Source: Ganoderma boninense (taxonomy: Eukaryota > Basidiomycota > Agaricomycetes > Polyporales > Polyporaceae). From it: a stretch of 64,000 nucleotides of DNA. The position numbers were made by a program, and so were the translations under genes. Positions 35,149 to 47,216 of the stretch are shown here, piece after piece. The DNA lies in NCBI GenBank assembly GCA_002900995.3, contig CM035310.1:468155-532154 (forward strand), given 5' to 3'. Positions within the stretch are counted from its first letter, which is position 1; each line of letters starts with the position of its first letter. The notes below the pieces were generated by a model, which saw only the letters and a list, made by a program, of their open reading frames with translations, was not told where the DNA came from and ran no database searches.

Positions 35149-36590
35149 TCTCGATCCTATCAGGTGGCGTGTGGTCCCTCTCTTGCATGACATGCCCATC
35201 TGCGTCGGCCGCCGTGGGCGGGAGGATGGAGTCTGCGGGCTTTGCTTGCAGATTTCTACCCTACCCCTGCCCAGTGTATTATAAGCAAAATGGGTTTTGT
35301 AGTCTGCTGTCCATCCCATCCGTGTTGTTGTTGCTCTTGCTGCAATTGTAGATCCTCTTTCTTCCACCCGAGAGCTCAAGCTGCAGAGCTGCCTTTTACC
35401 GTCTCTCGACCCAAGGTCCACTGGTTGTTTCTGCTAACACTGCCGTTAACTCCTGTGCCGGTGAGTCTGTTGCAGCAGTACCTCGGCGGTGATATTCTGA
35501 CGATCAAAGGCAGATAATTCGCAGCCAACTACATTTTATATGCCCAGAACTTGAACAACGGTAAAAATCTGAGACGTCGTACTCAGTGCGGATCCCCCAG
35601 GACCCCTAAGACCTCATTTCATCTTCCTGATCGACTCTGAGATCATGCATCATGTCTGGCGGCGGAACCTGTGCCTCAGTAACGCAAGGCGGCTGTAGTT
35701 TCCCACCGTTCTTGTGATAACAGGCAGATCGCCTCTACCCACCACGGGAGGGCGTACGAGTATGGCGTATAGAGATGGGTTCCTCCTGATAACCTCCTTA
35801 ACACTGTTGTCTACTGTTGCTGGTCGGGAACAATATTCGTGGTCTCGGCCCGTCTATGGAGCCTATCAAGTCCGAGTCGTATCTACAAGTATGTCATCAA
35901 CTTGAAGCAGCGGAAGGAACACTGGTCGCATCTGGAAGATAGTAAAGGAGTACTAGTAGCAGTGCATAAGCATGTACCAGTTAGGCCGCCTTACTTTTGC
36001 ACACAAAAAGTACAAGTACAGTGCTTCTAGCTACTTGGGCGCTTTCCGAACTGTGCTGCTAGCTGCGCAGCTCGGTTTGCACTGCCCGTGAGCCTGAGCC
36101 GAAGCGCCAAATACGCCCAATTCGATTCTCTTTTCTTCTCTACCACCACGACCCTGCTGCGAGGGTCGAGACTCTCTCACAAGCTACGTCGACAGTGTAT
36201 ACTACCTAGGACAATTCAGCTCTGCCTGTCCTCTCCATTGACGTCTTTGACAATCAATACGAAAAGCTCGAGAGTCTTGCCTGGATGATCCTCTTTTCGC
36301 TCCTGGAGATTCACCATGAAGTTAACAGCACCAGACTCGCTCACAGAATTCGTCGGACATCTAAACCATCCACAACCAGTACGTGCGTCGAAAGCATCAT
36401 GCACCTGACCGTCTTCTAGCGCACAGGTATCTGGGTGGGCGTACACAGCGCCGAGCAACGTGTTCGTGCTGTGAACGTCTTATTAGGTTCGGTTTTTCGC
36501 ACTGCCTACGCGTGTAGTCGATAGGCACCTTCATACCTTCTCCTGCTACCCTACACCGAGTTCCTCCTTCGCCCCCCGAAGTCCACCCCC
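35149..36590. other. Intergenic region between Sm D1 and WD-3
   Basis: Nothing recognisable beyond short motif-free frames. 36540-36590 is a C-rich leader directly before the WD-3 start. Confidence 0.5.
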
Positions 36591-39500
36591 ATGTCATCCA
36601 AGCCTTGGGACATCTACGCCGAGGAGCTCCTCCCCCTCGGATACGGCCACCCCCTCTGGATTCCCGAGCCGAGCTCGACAAGCGGCCGCCAGGTCTTCAT
36701 CGGAGATGTCGGTTGGCTTAAAGAAGGCGAGTTTCGTGCCCTCTTCAACTCGATGAGAGACGAACACGACCCCATCAACCAAGAAAGGAACGTGCCCCGA
36801 GACTTTACAGTCTTCTCGACAACCAACATTGCGATCGGTAGATCAGACAAGATCACAGCGCCGATGGTCTTCAGTCGAAGTATCAATGCGAGCGAGACAC
36901 GAGGAGAAGCGACCATTGATTCGTAAGTTGTGTCCTCGCCATGACCGCATGGGGTTCTGACGAGCATCTCCCGAATCGAAGCGGAGTGGTACCTGCATCG
37001 GCGGGGGTAGGATGGCGGTTTCAAACTAGGTCGGATACGGGGGCGATGGTGATGCTCATGCCCCCCGGGGTCTCCGAAGACATCGAATCGAAGCGGCACA
37101 TCGTCAACTACATGCGCAACAACTTCGACTCCTGGCTCGAGCTCGCCAACGCGAACGACAGCTGGGGCCTGGACCTTCGCCCCGAAGAGGTCCTCTTCGT
37201 CTGCGGGACGCTCAAGACGACGCAGTGGGCCGTCGCCGCGTACCAGGGGAGTACGTTCCGCAACAAGGACGGGTACGTCTCCGGCCAGTTCGGCTCCGTG
37301 GGGAACGTAGGGTTCTCCGTCCAAATCTCGAATCAGCTCCTCCCCACTACCCACCACAGGACCGGTCCCCGGTTCCTCGCAGCCCAAGGGGATCCCAACC
37401 GTCGTATTTCATACCCTGGTCACGACACTCCTGCCAGCTTGGACCCGAGCCAGCCTGATCAGTGTCTTTTCATCCATTACTATAAAATGAAGCGCCGTCT
37501 TCTGCTGTGGAAGGGACCCATGCAAGCTGGTGCTGACCCTCACCAACTACCGCCTGGGCCCGACAACGCAGGTGCAGATGCGATGTCACTCAGAGGGTAT
37601 GAGTTCGAGACAGAAGCTCATGGGCACGATGCCGTGTGTGCGATTCTTCTTTATCGATTGCGCTCGGTGCTGATATTTGTACTTGGGAAACCCTTGCAGT
37701 CGTACGATCCAGTGAATCATCTTCTAGACTACATTTTGCAGGTATGTACAGCGTTGCGCGCATCTTGAATCTAGCTTTTGATTGCTCGGCGTATAGACTT
37801 CGGATGCGAACACGGCTATCGCCTCCGACCTTGATCTCATTGCACTCTTCAAGGTAGAGGTTCGCCTCAATACTTCTATCTGCGGACATTAATCCGTTGG
37901 ATGCTTCAGGATAGGGCATTCCCTCAGGACGTCTTTGCGGCGATCATGGAGCTGTCTCCTCTTGTCGACCTTGATGACGATGGCGGTACGTCCTCACTAC
38001 CTTATCTCCCGGATCTGCGTGAGACTGAATGCGCTGTTACTGTGCAGTTGGAACCATATCTGTAGACTACACCTTTGTGCGGAAAAGAGAAAGGGAAGAA
38101 GATTTTGAAGTTAGCGGACTTGAAGAGGATATTGTAAAGCGTACCAGGTATTACGAGGGTATGTCGGAGGACCCACCAATGGGCTACTATCCCCCGAATG
38201 CTCAACATGGTGCGTCATCGACTCTCTTTGCTGAGGTGCTCGTCTTCACGCGTCACTTCAGGTGGTGACTGGAACGCCGGTGGCTCATCGTCGTCTGGGC
38301 CTTCTTATAATCAACCCTACCTCCCTCCTGGGCCGCAGGTCCCACAGGGAATGCAGTACCAGGAGGGCATGGATTACCTGCAGGGTCCGGATCTCACGCA
38401 CAGTTCTTCGCCGTACCAACAAGGTATGATGTACCACCACGGCATGGAATACGGGCAGGGCATGGACCAATCTCAGCCTATGTTCTCGCCCGAGTTCGCG
38501 CCACAACAGGGGGCAGCGCCAACGGGATATAGCATGCAACCTCTACCTCAAGATCCGGGCATGCATGGACCAGGAATGCCTGCAGGCATTCGGGCCATCT
38601 CACCGCCACCGCTCCCACCACAAGCCGTGCCGCACGGTGCGGGAGCGCCTCCAGCACCACACGGCGGCGACGACGACGAAGGGGCACCAGGATCTGGAGA
38701 GAACGCGACAGGCAAGCGGCCCATCTTCGGTGCGCCAACGACCGTGCACGAGGGGTCGGTCACCGCACTCGCGTACTCGGCGGACGGGAAGTACGTCGCG
38801 AGCGGGTCCGAGGACACGACGATCATCATCTGGGACGCGCAGAACAACGCGGCGCGCCACCGGGTGCCCCTTGGCGGGGACGGGGCCACGACGACACGAT
38901 CTCGGCGCTCGCGTTCTCGCGCGACAACATCTACCTCGCGTCTGCGTCGCACGACGAGCGGCTCATCATCTGGGCGGTGGCGAACGGGCGGCTGCACAAG
39001 GAGATCACGCCCGAGCACGCCGTCCACTCGCTCGCGTACACGCCCGACGGCAGGTTCCTCATCGCGGGCGCGGGCGACGGGATGCTGCTCTTGTGGGATG
39101 CGAACACACACGAGCCGGCTCTGACGCTGAACAGGAGCCCGGCGGTCGTGACGTTCATCATCTTCTCGCCGGATGGCAGCCTGATGGCGACCGGGGGCAC
39201 CGAGAGCGTGTGCCACGTCTGGGAGACGGCGCACATCACGAACGGGCAGCCGCTGTGCGTGCTCGAGGGGCACCGCGGGATGGTGTGCGCGGCGGCGTTC
39301 TCGCCGGACAGCCGGCGCATCATCACGGCGTCGGACGACGGGAGCTCGCAAATCTGGAACGCGAGGACGGGCGAGGCGCACGTCATCCTGCACGAGCACA
39401 CGGGGCCGGTGTGGACCGTCGCGTTCTCCCCAGACGGGAAGCGGGTGGCGTCCGGGTCGAGCGACTCGACGGTCAAGGTGTGCGACTCGTACTCGGGCGA

Positions 39501-39759
39501 GCGCCAGCTGTCGCTGGAGGGCCACGACAGCATGATCAACGCGGTCGAGTTCTCGCCCGACGGGCGGTACATCGCGTCTGCGGCGTCGGACAACACGGTG
39601 CGGCTGTGGAACGCGGCCGACGGGACGAACCAGACGACGTACAACGAGCACAACGATAACGTGACGACGGTCATGTTCGCGCATGACGGGTCGACCCTTG
39701 CGTCCGGTTCGCATGACGGGACCGTCCGGATCCGACCCCTCATGATTGTTCATGGCTAG
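36591..39759 (+). CDS. WD-3: N-terminal module, linker, Gln/Met/Tyr-rich tract and eight-repeat WD40 protein, one frame break
   Basis: Exon 1 (36591-36922) holds GYGHPLW and GDVGWLKEGEFRALFN. Exon 2 (from 36982) holds KRHIVNYMRNNFDSW, EEVLFVCGTLKTTQWA and DQCLFIHYYKMKRR. Linker exons carry YDPVNHLLDYILQ, TSDANTAIASDLDLIALFK and FPQDVFAAIMELSPL. WD-3 alone then has about 140 residues rich in Gln, Met, Tyr, Gly and Pro (QGMQYQEGMDYLQ, YQQGMMYHHGMEYGQGMDQ) before eight WD40 repeats. A one-base break near 38863-38889, beside GGGG runs, separates repeat 1 from repeat 2. Repeats 2-8 are otherwise uninterrupted to the stop at 39757-39759. It lies in tandem with WD-4. The function is unknown; a multivalent sensor or scaffold is a reasonable inference. 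Confidence 0.75.
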
Positions 39760-40274
39760 GCTAAGAATGAGGACCTCTGGTTTGTTCAGTTCCAGTCCAG
39801 GGTATGCAAGGTTTGTTGTTCTCCGGGCCGGAAGATGTACACCCCCGCGCGTTCGATGTACGCCGTACTCAGCGATGAAATGTATTTCCAATCTGCGGCG
39901 GGATGCTGCTACAGGCACATAGACGGATGAAGTGCCATGAACTTGAACGCGGTGTAGTACCAAGGTTGATATTTGGGAGCACGTTCTGTGTTGGTTCAAC
40001 TTCAAGTTGACCTTGACTAAGATGTCCGGTCGACTGGCATGTCAAACGCGCAACAAACAACGCTGGATTACATGGATAGTATATGTACGAGATACATCAA
40101 GTGACCTCGTGGAAACTTGTTGGGATGCGGCAGTGCGCCTTCGACGATATAAGCTTCTATCAAGAAATCGCGCCCTGGAATCCGATGCCCCATCGCTCCT
40201 GCTCTCTGCCATCCCCCTAAAGCCTCTCCTTCGAGCACTGCGAGACCTCAGCATTCGATTCATCCTGCCTCACT
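39760..40274. other. Spacer between WD-3 and WD-4
   Basis: WD-3 3' flank and WD-4 promoter; no other gene seen. Confidence 0.55.
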
Positions 40275-43154
40275 ATGTCTTCCCAAGGCCCAGCGCCATG
40301 GGACCTGTACGCCAAAACGATGTTCAACCATTTCGGGTATCCTCTCTGGCACGCGGATCCAGAGATTGACCCGAATTACATCCCACGAGAGGTTGAGCTC
40401 GGTTCAGTTGGCTATCTGAACAGTGGTCGATTCAGCCACTTTTTCAATGCCAGGAAACCCAAAGACGACCCCTTCAACACTGGAAAGGTTCCACCGACCT
40501 TTGAGCCATTCAACCCCCCGAATCTGTCCATCTCTCCCCCCCATCCGACCCTACGCCAACCGTTTGTTGCTAGCGGCTCCATTAAAGAAGTTGCGGTATT
40601 AGCGGAGGGAGGCGCGGCAAGGTGATGCGATGCATAATATCCTCGCTGTAGAAAATAACGTACTGACTCGACTTCCCTGCACCAGTCCCGGTGTAGGCCT
40701 CTTCTCTGCGGGCGGAAGTGTTTCGTTTGAGTGCAAGCAGAATGCGGGTGCCCTGCTCGTGCTTGAGGAACCTGGCATGAGCCAATCGATCCCCACCAAA
40801 CGACACATCGTTACCTACCTTCGTACGCACATGGACAGCTGGTTCGAATGGTTGAACTCGGAGGAGCTGGGTTTTGACATCAAGATGCACGACATAAAGT
40901 TCGTGTTTGGGACGCTCAAATGTTCAAAGTGGGCATGTTCAGCGTTCTCTGGAAGCTATCGCAACAAGAAGGGTTCCATAACGCTGAACGTGGCCGGCGT
41001 CGGTGATGTTAACATGAACGTGGCGATTACAAATCAAGTCCTCTCTAGCCAGTTCTACAACCATGGTCCTACGTTGACGACAGCTACTGCATCGCGTATA
41101 TCTATGTCTAGTGACCATTTGCTTACAGCTGGGGAGGATGGCGGGCGAGCCTCCACGTCGCCCCCGAGGAGTCCCATGCCCCCTGCATGCGATCAGTGTA
41201 TATTCTTCCATTACTATGAAGTCAAGAAACGGCTTTTTCTCAAGGTTATCAAGGCCACGGCAGGGCCCCATGAACTGCCGTCAGACGACGACTCGGACAT
41301 TGAGGGAAATTCTCCGGTACTCGTTGCCTCAGAATCTGCCGCTGAATATGATATCACTGAGCAGCCGTCAAGTGGAGAATTGGTGAGCTCACTACTTCCT
41401 TCGTAATACAATGATCGATTTAATGAGACAAATGCAGGAGGATAATGCATTCGATCCTGTCGCGGTTCTTCTCGATTACATGCTGATCGTACGTGGTTCG
41501 CGTGGCTTGTCCCGTTCTCGCTCGCCTGATTTCGTTGTAGGAAAGCGGAGCAGAATACGCGATAGCTTCTGACCGGGATGTCCTAGCGATATTTGGAGTG
41601 AGTCATATCACTTGCTCCTTCTCCAAAGACAGTTATGGGAAGACTGACTGTGGTCTAAGGCGGCTGGCGTTCCAGATGACATAATGGCCGGATTGAAATC
41701 TATCAAGCCCCCAATCGAAGTAGATGAGAACGATGGTATTACTCATCCTAACATCGTACTTGGAAGCTCGCTGATACTGGCTTTGCATATGTTAGTCGCG
41801 ACCGTCACTGTTGAAACGACCTGGCTGGATCAACTATTGTCTGGAGAGATGGCAACAGTGCAAAGTCCTGAGGCCAGCAATGACCCGCCGGGGGGTGCTG
41901 AGCACGTTGAGGAGAGTTCGGGTGCGTACTCGTCACACCCCTGCACCCTTGCTAGTATCATGATGTTAACACGTATTCTTGCCGCTCTCTTCAGGCATTG
42001 TCGCCGAACCAGAGGTAGAGCAGTCTTCGGCCAACCCCGCGACGGGAGACGACGCCCAAGGTGGAGGCGAGGGCGACGAGGGGGGCGAAGACGACGATGA
42101 GGAAGCTGCCCGGCGAGTCAAGCAGGCCATCTGGGAGCCAGCAGTCAACGCCCACGCAGGCTCTGTCACCTCTCTCGCCTTCTCGCCAGACAGCCAGTGG
42201 GTCGCGAGCGGCTCCGACGACACCATGATCATCCTCTGGGAGGCAGAGACGCAGTCAGTGGTCCGCAAGTGGGAGTCGCACGACGATATCGTCTGGCACC
42301 TCGCGTTCTCCCCCGATAACCTGCGCCTTGCCTCGTCCGGCGCTGAGGGCCGTATCATGGTCTGGGACGTCGACACGGGCGAGAAACTCGCGACGCTCGA
42401 GGGTCACGCGGAGACGATCCACACCGTCGTCTGGTCGCCGGATGGCACGAAGCTCGCGTCGGGCTCGGACGACATGACGGTCCGCATCTGGGACGCGCAG
42501 GCGTACGAGCAGCTGCACCTGCTCGAGGGACACAACGCGATGGTCACGTTCGTGCTCTTCTCGCACAACGGGCAGTACCTCGCGTCGGGCGGCGCGGACT
42601 ACAACACGCGCCTGTGGGACGTCGCGACCGGGGCGCTCCACAAGGAGCTCAAGGGCCATCGCGGGATGGTGTGGGCGGGGAGCTTCGATCCCGAGGATAA
42701 CCGTCTCGCGACGGCGTCGGATGACGGGAGCGTGCGGATCTGGAAGGTGGACACGGGCGAGGAGCTCGTAATGCTGCACGAGCACCACGGACCGGTGTGG
42801 GCTGTGTCGTTCTCGCCGGGAGACGGGAAGCAGGTGCTGTCTGGGTCGAGCGACTCGACGTTGAAGATCTGCGACTCGTTCACCGGAGACCGAGTGGTGG
42901 CGCTCGAGGGCCACGACAGCATGATCAACTCTGCGACGTTCTCGCCTGACGGCAGATTCGTCGCGTCTGCGTCTTCTGACAACACTGTGCGGTTGTGGCG
43001 GAGGAGCGACGGTACGAACATGAAGACATTCAACGAGCACAACGACAAGGTGACGCTCGCGGCGTTCTCACCTGACGGCACGATGTTGGCGTCTGGATCG
43101 GACGACGGCACAGTTCGCATCCGCATCCTTAAGGACTTTGTCAACCTTGACTGA
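40275..43154 (+). CDS. WD-4: complete N-terminal module, linker and eight-repeat WD40 protein
   Basis: Seven exons in phase give 837 residues: 40275-40621, 40686-41382, 41438-41488, 41541-41597, 41660-41735, 41796-41921 and 41995-43154. It is the intact reference member of the family. Residues 1-116 hold APWDLYAK, GYPLW and GSVGYLNSGRFSHFFN. Residues 117-348 hold GGSVSFECKQNAGALLVL, KRHIVTYLRTHMDSWFEW, FVFGTLKCSKWA and DQCIFFHYYEVKKR, then an acidic linker. The short exons carry FDPVAVLLDYML, AIASDRDVLAIFG, VPDDIMAGL and VDEN. The propeller occupies roughly the last 350 residues. It has eight WD repeats, the eighth ending in TVRIR instead of WD. There is no signal peptide, transmembrane segment or nucleotide-binding motif, so it is not a canonical NACHT/NB-ARC receptor. 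Predicted cytosolic; the role is unknown. Confidence 0.85.
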
Positions 43155-43429
43155 GCTGTCGGTCTCTCTTCGCAATCTTGAACATCTCTTGTCACCTCCT
43201 ATTTTCCTTTGATGCGCATCGTCATCTTGCATATCTCTCGATCATGTAACAATGTTTAGGTGTAAACCGCTAGACTCTATTATCCACGTACCAAGGGAAA
43301 CAGTTGCTGCAATGACAAAACCCTTTTCCCTCCATGAACATCTCATGTGTCCCATGATGCACAAAGCGTTTTCCGCTCGAGACAAGTGGAAGCGAGTATC
43401 CTCGGACAGCAAGCCCGACGCTTCTCTTC

Positions 43430-45431
43430 CTACAAGTTCTTTGCAAGTGGAGTGATCTGCGCCCTCCCAGGGAAGAACGTGGTCGGGATAGTGCTGTCAG
43501 ACGCAACGAGACGAACGTCAGAAACACATACGTATACATCAACGCTCGGAGAGGCACTCACGGGGTGGGGATTGCAGCGTTCGTCGCGAAGCCCGAGGCA
43601 AGGTCCCCAGCGAGGGTCGTCGGGGTCGTGTACCCGCTCGGCTTGCTCGCGGACGTCGTGACGATCGCGTAGCTCGTGTGCGACGAGCCGCCCCTGATGC
43701 ACGAGAGGCCCGAGCCGTACGCGCTCTCGCACTTGTACACCGCCTTGTTCGTCTGCGACCACATGTTCACGTTCGTGAGCGTGATGCCCGAGCACGGGGC
43801 GCCGTCCGCGCAGATGAGCTGGACCGGCGGGCGCGCCACGCCGTCGACGACGTTCCCGTCCCAGTTCTACGACGGGTCGTGTTTGAGAACGATGAATTGG
43901 GGACGCGAGATGGATCGGCTTACGGAGAAGGTGATGTTGGAGAGCTGCACGCCGGCGCCGGAGCCCGGGCTCTGGGAGGCCCAGTACTGGTTGATGTCGA
44001 GCCCGTACGCGGTGCCGCGGGAGATGAAGTGGTCGAACACGACGTTGCGCACGTATCCCGAGCCGAGGTTGCTCTTGATCATCAACGCTTGGTTTCCGCC
44101 GTTCGTGTACACGTATCTGTGGGGCCGGCGTCCAGTTCGAGCACCATGTGCGCGGGGAGCCATGGGAGACATACCGGTAGAGGACGTTCTCGATGGCCGT
44201 GCCGTCGGACAAGCTGCCGATGGCGCTGCCGCCGGACTGGTTGCACCAGACTGAGAACTCGGTCAGAAAGCGGTTGCAGGAGGCGAAATGAGGGAAGCTG
44301 ACTTTGCTCGACTAGAATGTTCGAGGACGGAGACTGGCACAAGGTCTCAGCCGCAGAGCTTCAATTCCAGAGCAAACGCGAACGCGATCCCCACCTTAAC
44401 CGTCACGCATTCGTCGCGGTTGGTGACTTCGACGTCGTGGATCCAGTAGTTCGTGCCCCAGACGTCGACGCCATCCGAGCCACCAAGGTTCCCGCCTGTG
44501 CTCGCGAACAAAGAACATCATGGCATGTCAGCCCTCGCCTCCCCGACAGGATTAAGTAGCTGAGTATACCAACCGCGGATGGCCATGTTGTACACCTCGC
44601 CATTGGAGCCTTCCTGAATGACCAGATGGAACTCCGGTGCTATTATTCCAATCAGGGGGGTTCCTAGTCTCGCAGAAAACATGCAGCGACTTACAGTCAA
44701 CGAGGATGAGGTCGTGAATGGACCAGTTATTGGACGTGACGACGCGAATAAGACGCGGACTGTTCAGAGTTCACATCGTTAGGTAGGAGGAACATAAGTA
44801 TCATGAGACATAGAGGAGCACACCCGGCGTTGCGAGCCTGATAACCGAGACCCTGAATACCGCCGGCGCTGTTCGCAGAGTAGAACTCGAAGTCGTTCGC
44901 GTTCTGTATGACAATCATGTTGCCGCTGGTGCTGGCTGCGTTCGCATTATTGTGTCAGAGGACTGTCCACGGTCGAGTATGGTCCCGGAAGATTAATCAC
45001 GCACATGCACGAGTAATGAGGCCGTCGAGACGGAATGCCCACTTCGTCCCACCGGTCAGGTTAACCCAAGTCTTCATGTTGTAATTGCCTAACGAATTAC
45101 GGTTTAGTGTATAGGACGTCATGGATCGAAACGGTCGACGTACCCGCAGGCACGTACAACGTCGAGCCCGAGTGCTTCAGGACGCAGTTCTAAACAGGGA
45201 CATGGTCAGCAGAACGTGAGAAGTTGCAAAGAATGGTCAATGACGGACAGTGAAAGCGCTGGCAATAGCAGGACCGATGTCGCTCGACCCGATGGATCCG
45301 CCATAGTTAAGAACGTTGCATATCGTGGCCTGCTTGGACGACAGGGACGACGTCGGACCAACACTCCCCGACAGCTGCGCAGAGACGGCCGAGAGGAGGC
45401 ACAGCGATGCGAGAAGAGACTTGAAGCCCAT
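43430..45431 (-). CDS. Rhamnogalacturonan hydrolase, glycoside hydrolase family 28
   Basis: Twelve exons in phase give 441 residues: 45249-45431, 45144-45189, 45005-45088, 44824-44935, 44695-44759, 44574-44639, 44395-44495, 44303-44333, 44175-44250, 43924-44116, 43562-43866 and 43430-43493. The signal peptide is [19 protein letters not shown]. The beta-helix carries [56 protein letters not shown] and NRDECVTVK, which match rhamnogalacturonases more closely than polygalacturonases. The acidic residues in DGVD and DEC are the expected catalytic set. It hydrolyses alpha-D-GalA-(1,2)-alpha-L-Rha bonds of the pectin hairy-region backbone, outside the cell. Twelve exons including one of 31 nt is highly fragmented. 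A TATA box lies about 90 bp upstream. Confidence 0.92.
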
Positions 45432-45521
45432 CGTGCAGATCAGCAGGAAGAGGCACCGGTGTAGCTGGCAGAGACGTATTCAGACTCCAGAAGAGCTGGG
45501 GAGTGTCGCGATGCACGCCAA

Positions 45522-45528
45522 ATATATA
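45522..45528 (-). promoter_or_regulatory. TATA box of the rhamnogalacturonan hydrolase
   Basis: TATATAT-type motif on the minus strand about 92 bp upstream of the start codon at 45431. Confidence 0.5.
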
Positions 45529-47216
45529 CTTCGTCGAGCGGTGCAGAAATCTCGGATTTAATGGCATTAGCTGATGGTCGCGCCTCCTTCCCGCCACCGG
45601 CGCAACCCCGCTAAAAACGACCTGCTGACTGCGCATTAAGCATGCACAGCGGGCATCTGCCGATCCTCGGGGACACAAGGCAGCCGGAGAGGATGTGGCC
45701 GGATGCATATGCACACATGGCTTCAGGGGACGCGGCACGAAGGAAGGGGGCGAGCATGCCCTAACGGATGCAGCGTTTGCAGTCGAAGTTGAGTCGAAGA
45801 ACCACGGACGAAGATCAGAGGGTGCTGCACACATGCTCGCCTAATTCTAGGGCTCATCCGTCGGTCCGCTCGCATGCCGGGAATAGGAATAGAGACCAGG
45901 GCCGCCCGGCAACGCCAAGCCTGCGACCACTTGAATTCCGGAGGATCTTCTGCTCTTTGTCTCGGACTTGACCAGGGTCACGACGTATCGCCTACCCTGG
46001 ACGACAGGTTGTAGCAAACTGCCTGAACGGCTGGCAGACAGACCGACTGAATCAATTTCATGGTAAACTGGAGGGGGGGCGTATCTGGGTGAAAAATAGC
46101 ACGGGATTAAGCAGTGATATAAATGCCGGGGACGAAGCTCACCTCGTGCGGAGGTGTGCACGTCTAGAAGGAGGTAGTCCGTTCCCCCACGGGTCTTGAG
46201 GAAGTTAGGCATCAGCGCTGTACGTCGCAGGTTCACGGTATATTCTGGCCGGTCGGGCCCCATTCCGTCGAAAGATGACGTGGTTACCTCCGAGTTGGAA
46301 GCGCATGGTGTGCATTCTTCGGGGACTTAGGTTGATGCCTGCTTCTCTCCGGTCAGCACCACACTTTGCTCCCACAGAAAGTGAACATATCACGCAAACC
46401 CACATCTATTGTGCCTTGATAAAAACACTATGAGCTCTTGAAACTGACCTGTTCAACGGAGAGGGTCGTCATCTGGTTTAAACCGTGTGAAATCAGCGCG
46501 AAGTATGCTTACTCCATTCCGAGAAGCAGAGCGGATAAATGGACTGCTGCCACCAAGACCCAAGTTTCTCAGATGAGTACCGCCTGGACTCCGTCGACAT
46601 GATCAGGACTTCGAGACCTGGTCGTAAGGCGCCACTGCAACAGGCCTGGGTCGGATGAGAGAAGGAACTTCTGGAGACGTCTGTAGGCGTCCACTGCGTA
46701 GAACACGCCCTCGTCTTCTGGAGTGCGAGCCTCAAGAATAGGAGAGGTTCGTGCCTTACTGTAAACCTCAGTACGGACAGACGTGCGTGTTGAGCTCCGG
46801 CCAGGCCATCTGTAAGTGCGCATGGAGGGCCTGGACTGGCAACAGCCGAGCATGGTCTATCTGTATTTACTATTTTCTGGGAATGGTCTGAGCGGATTTT
46901 CTATGCGCAGCTGACTGAATGAGGAGGACATACGTCGTTGATGGTGGTGCGTTTTGGTTTTTTGAAGTTGCACGGACAGCCAACCTTGGGCGGTCCCGAC
47001 AGAGCCCGAGGGCCGACGGCCACGTTGCGAGGGCGCTTGTGGGAGACCCGCGCGAGGCCGCTCGCTTGACATCGTCTTGGACGGCGACGCTCGGCGACGC
47101 TCGGCGACGACGGCGAAGACGACTTGCAACCCTCCCTCATCACAAGCAGATCGTGCCATTACTAGTGCTCTACACCTGCCACCTTGTCCCTCCTTGCTGG
47201 ATTGTTTCTTCAAAAG
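45529..47216. other. Intergenic region with weak coding-like patches
   Basis: Minus-strand patches near 46400-46200 (FQLGGNHVIFRRNG) and 46850-46650 (EDEGVFYAVDAYRRLQKFLL) suggest an old gene, but frames are broken and no family was recognised. 47070-47110 has a GGCGACG-type short repeat. Confidence 0.4.

Noticed and set aside
34763..35284. 173-codon plus-strand frame across Sm D1
   Set aside because: It is the out-of-frame reading of Sm D1 created by the two one-base breaks.
40275..43154. WD-4 as a canonical NACHT/NB-ARC (NLR) receptor
   Set aside because: No P-loop or Walker B motif is found between the N-terminal module and the propeller; only the WD repeats resemble those of HET/NLR proteins.
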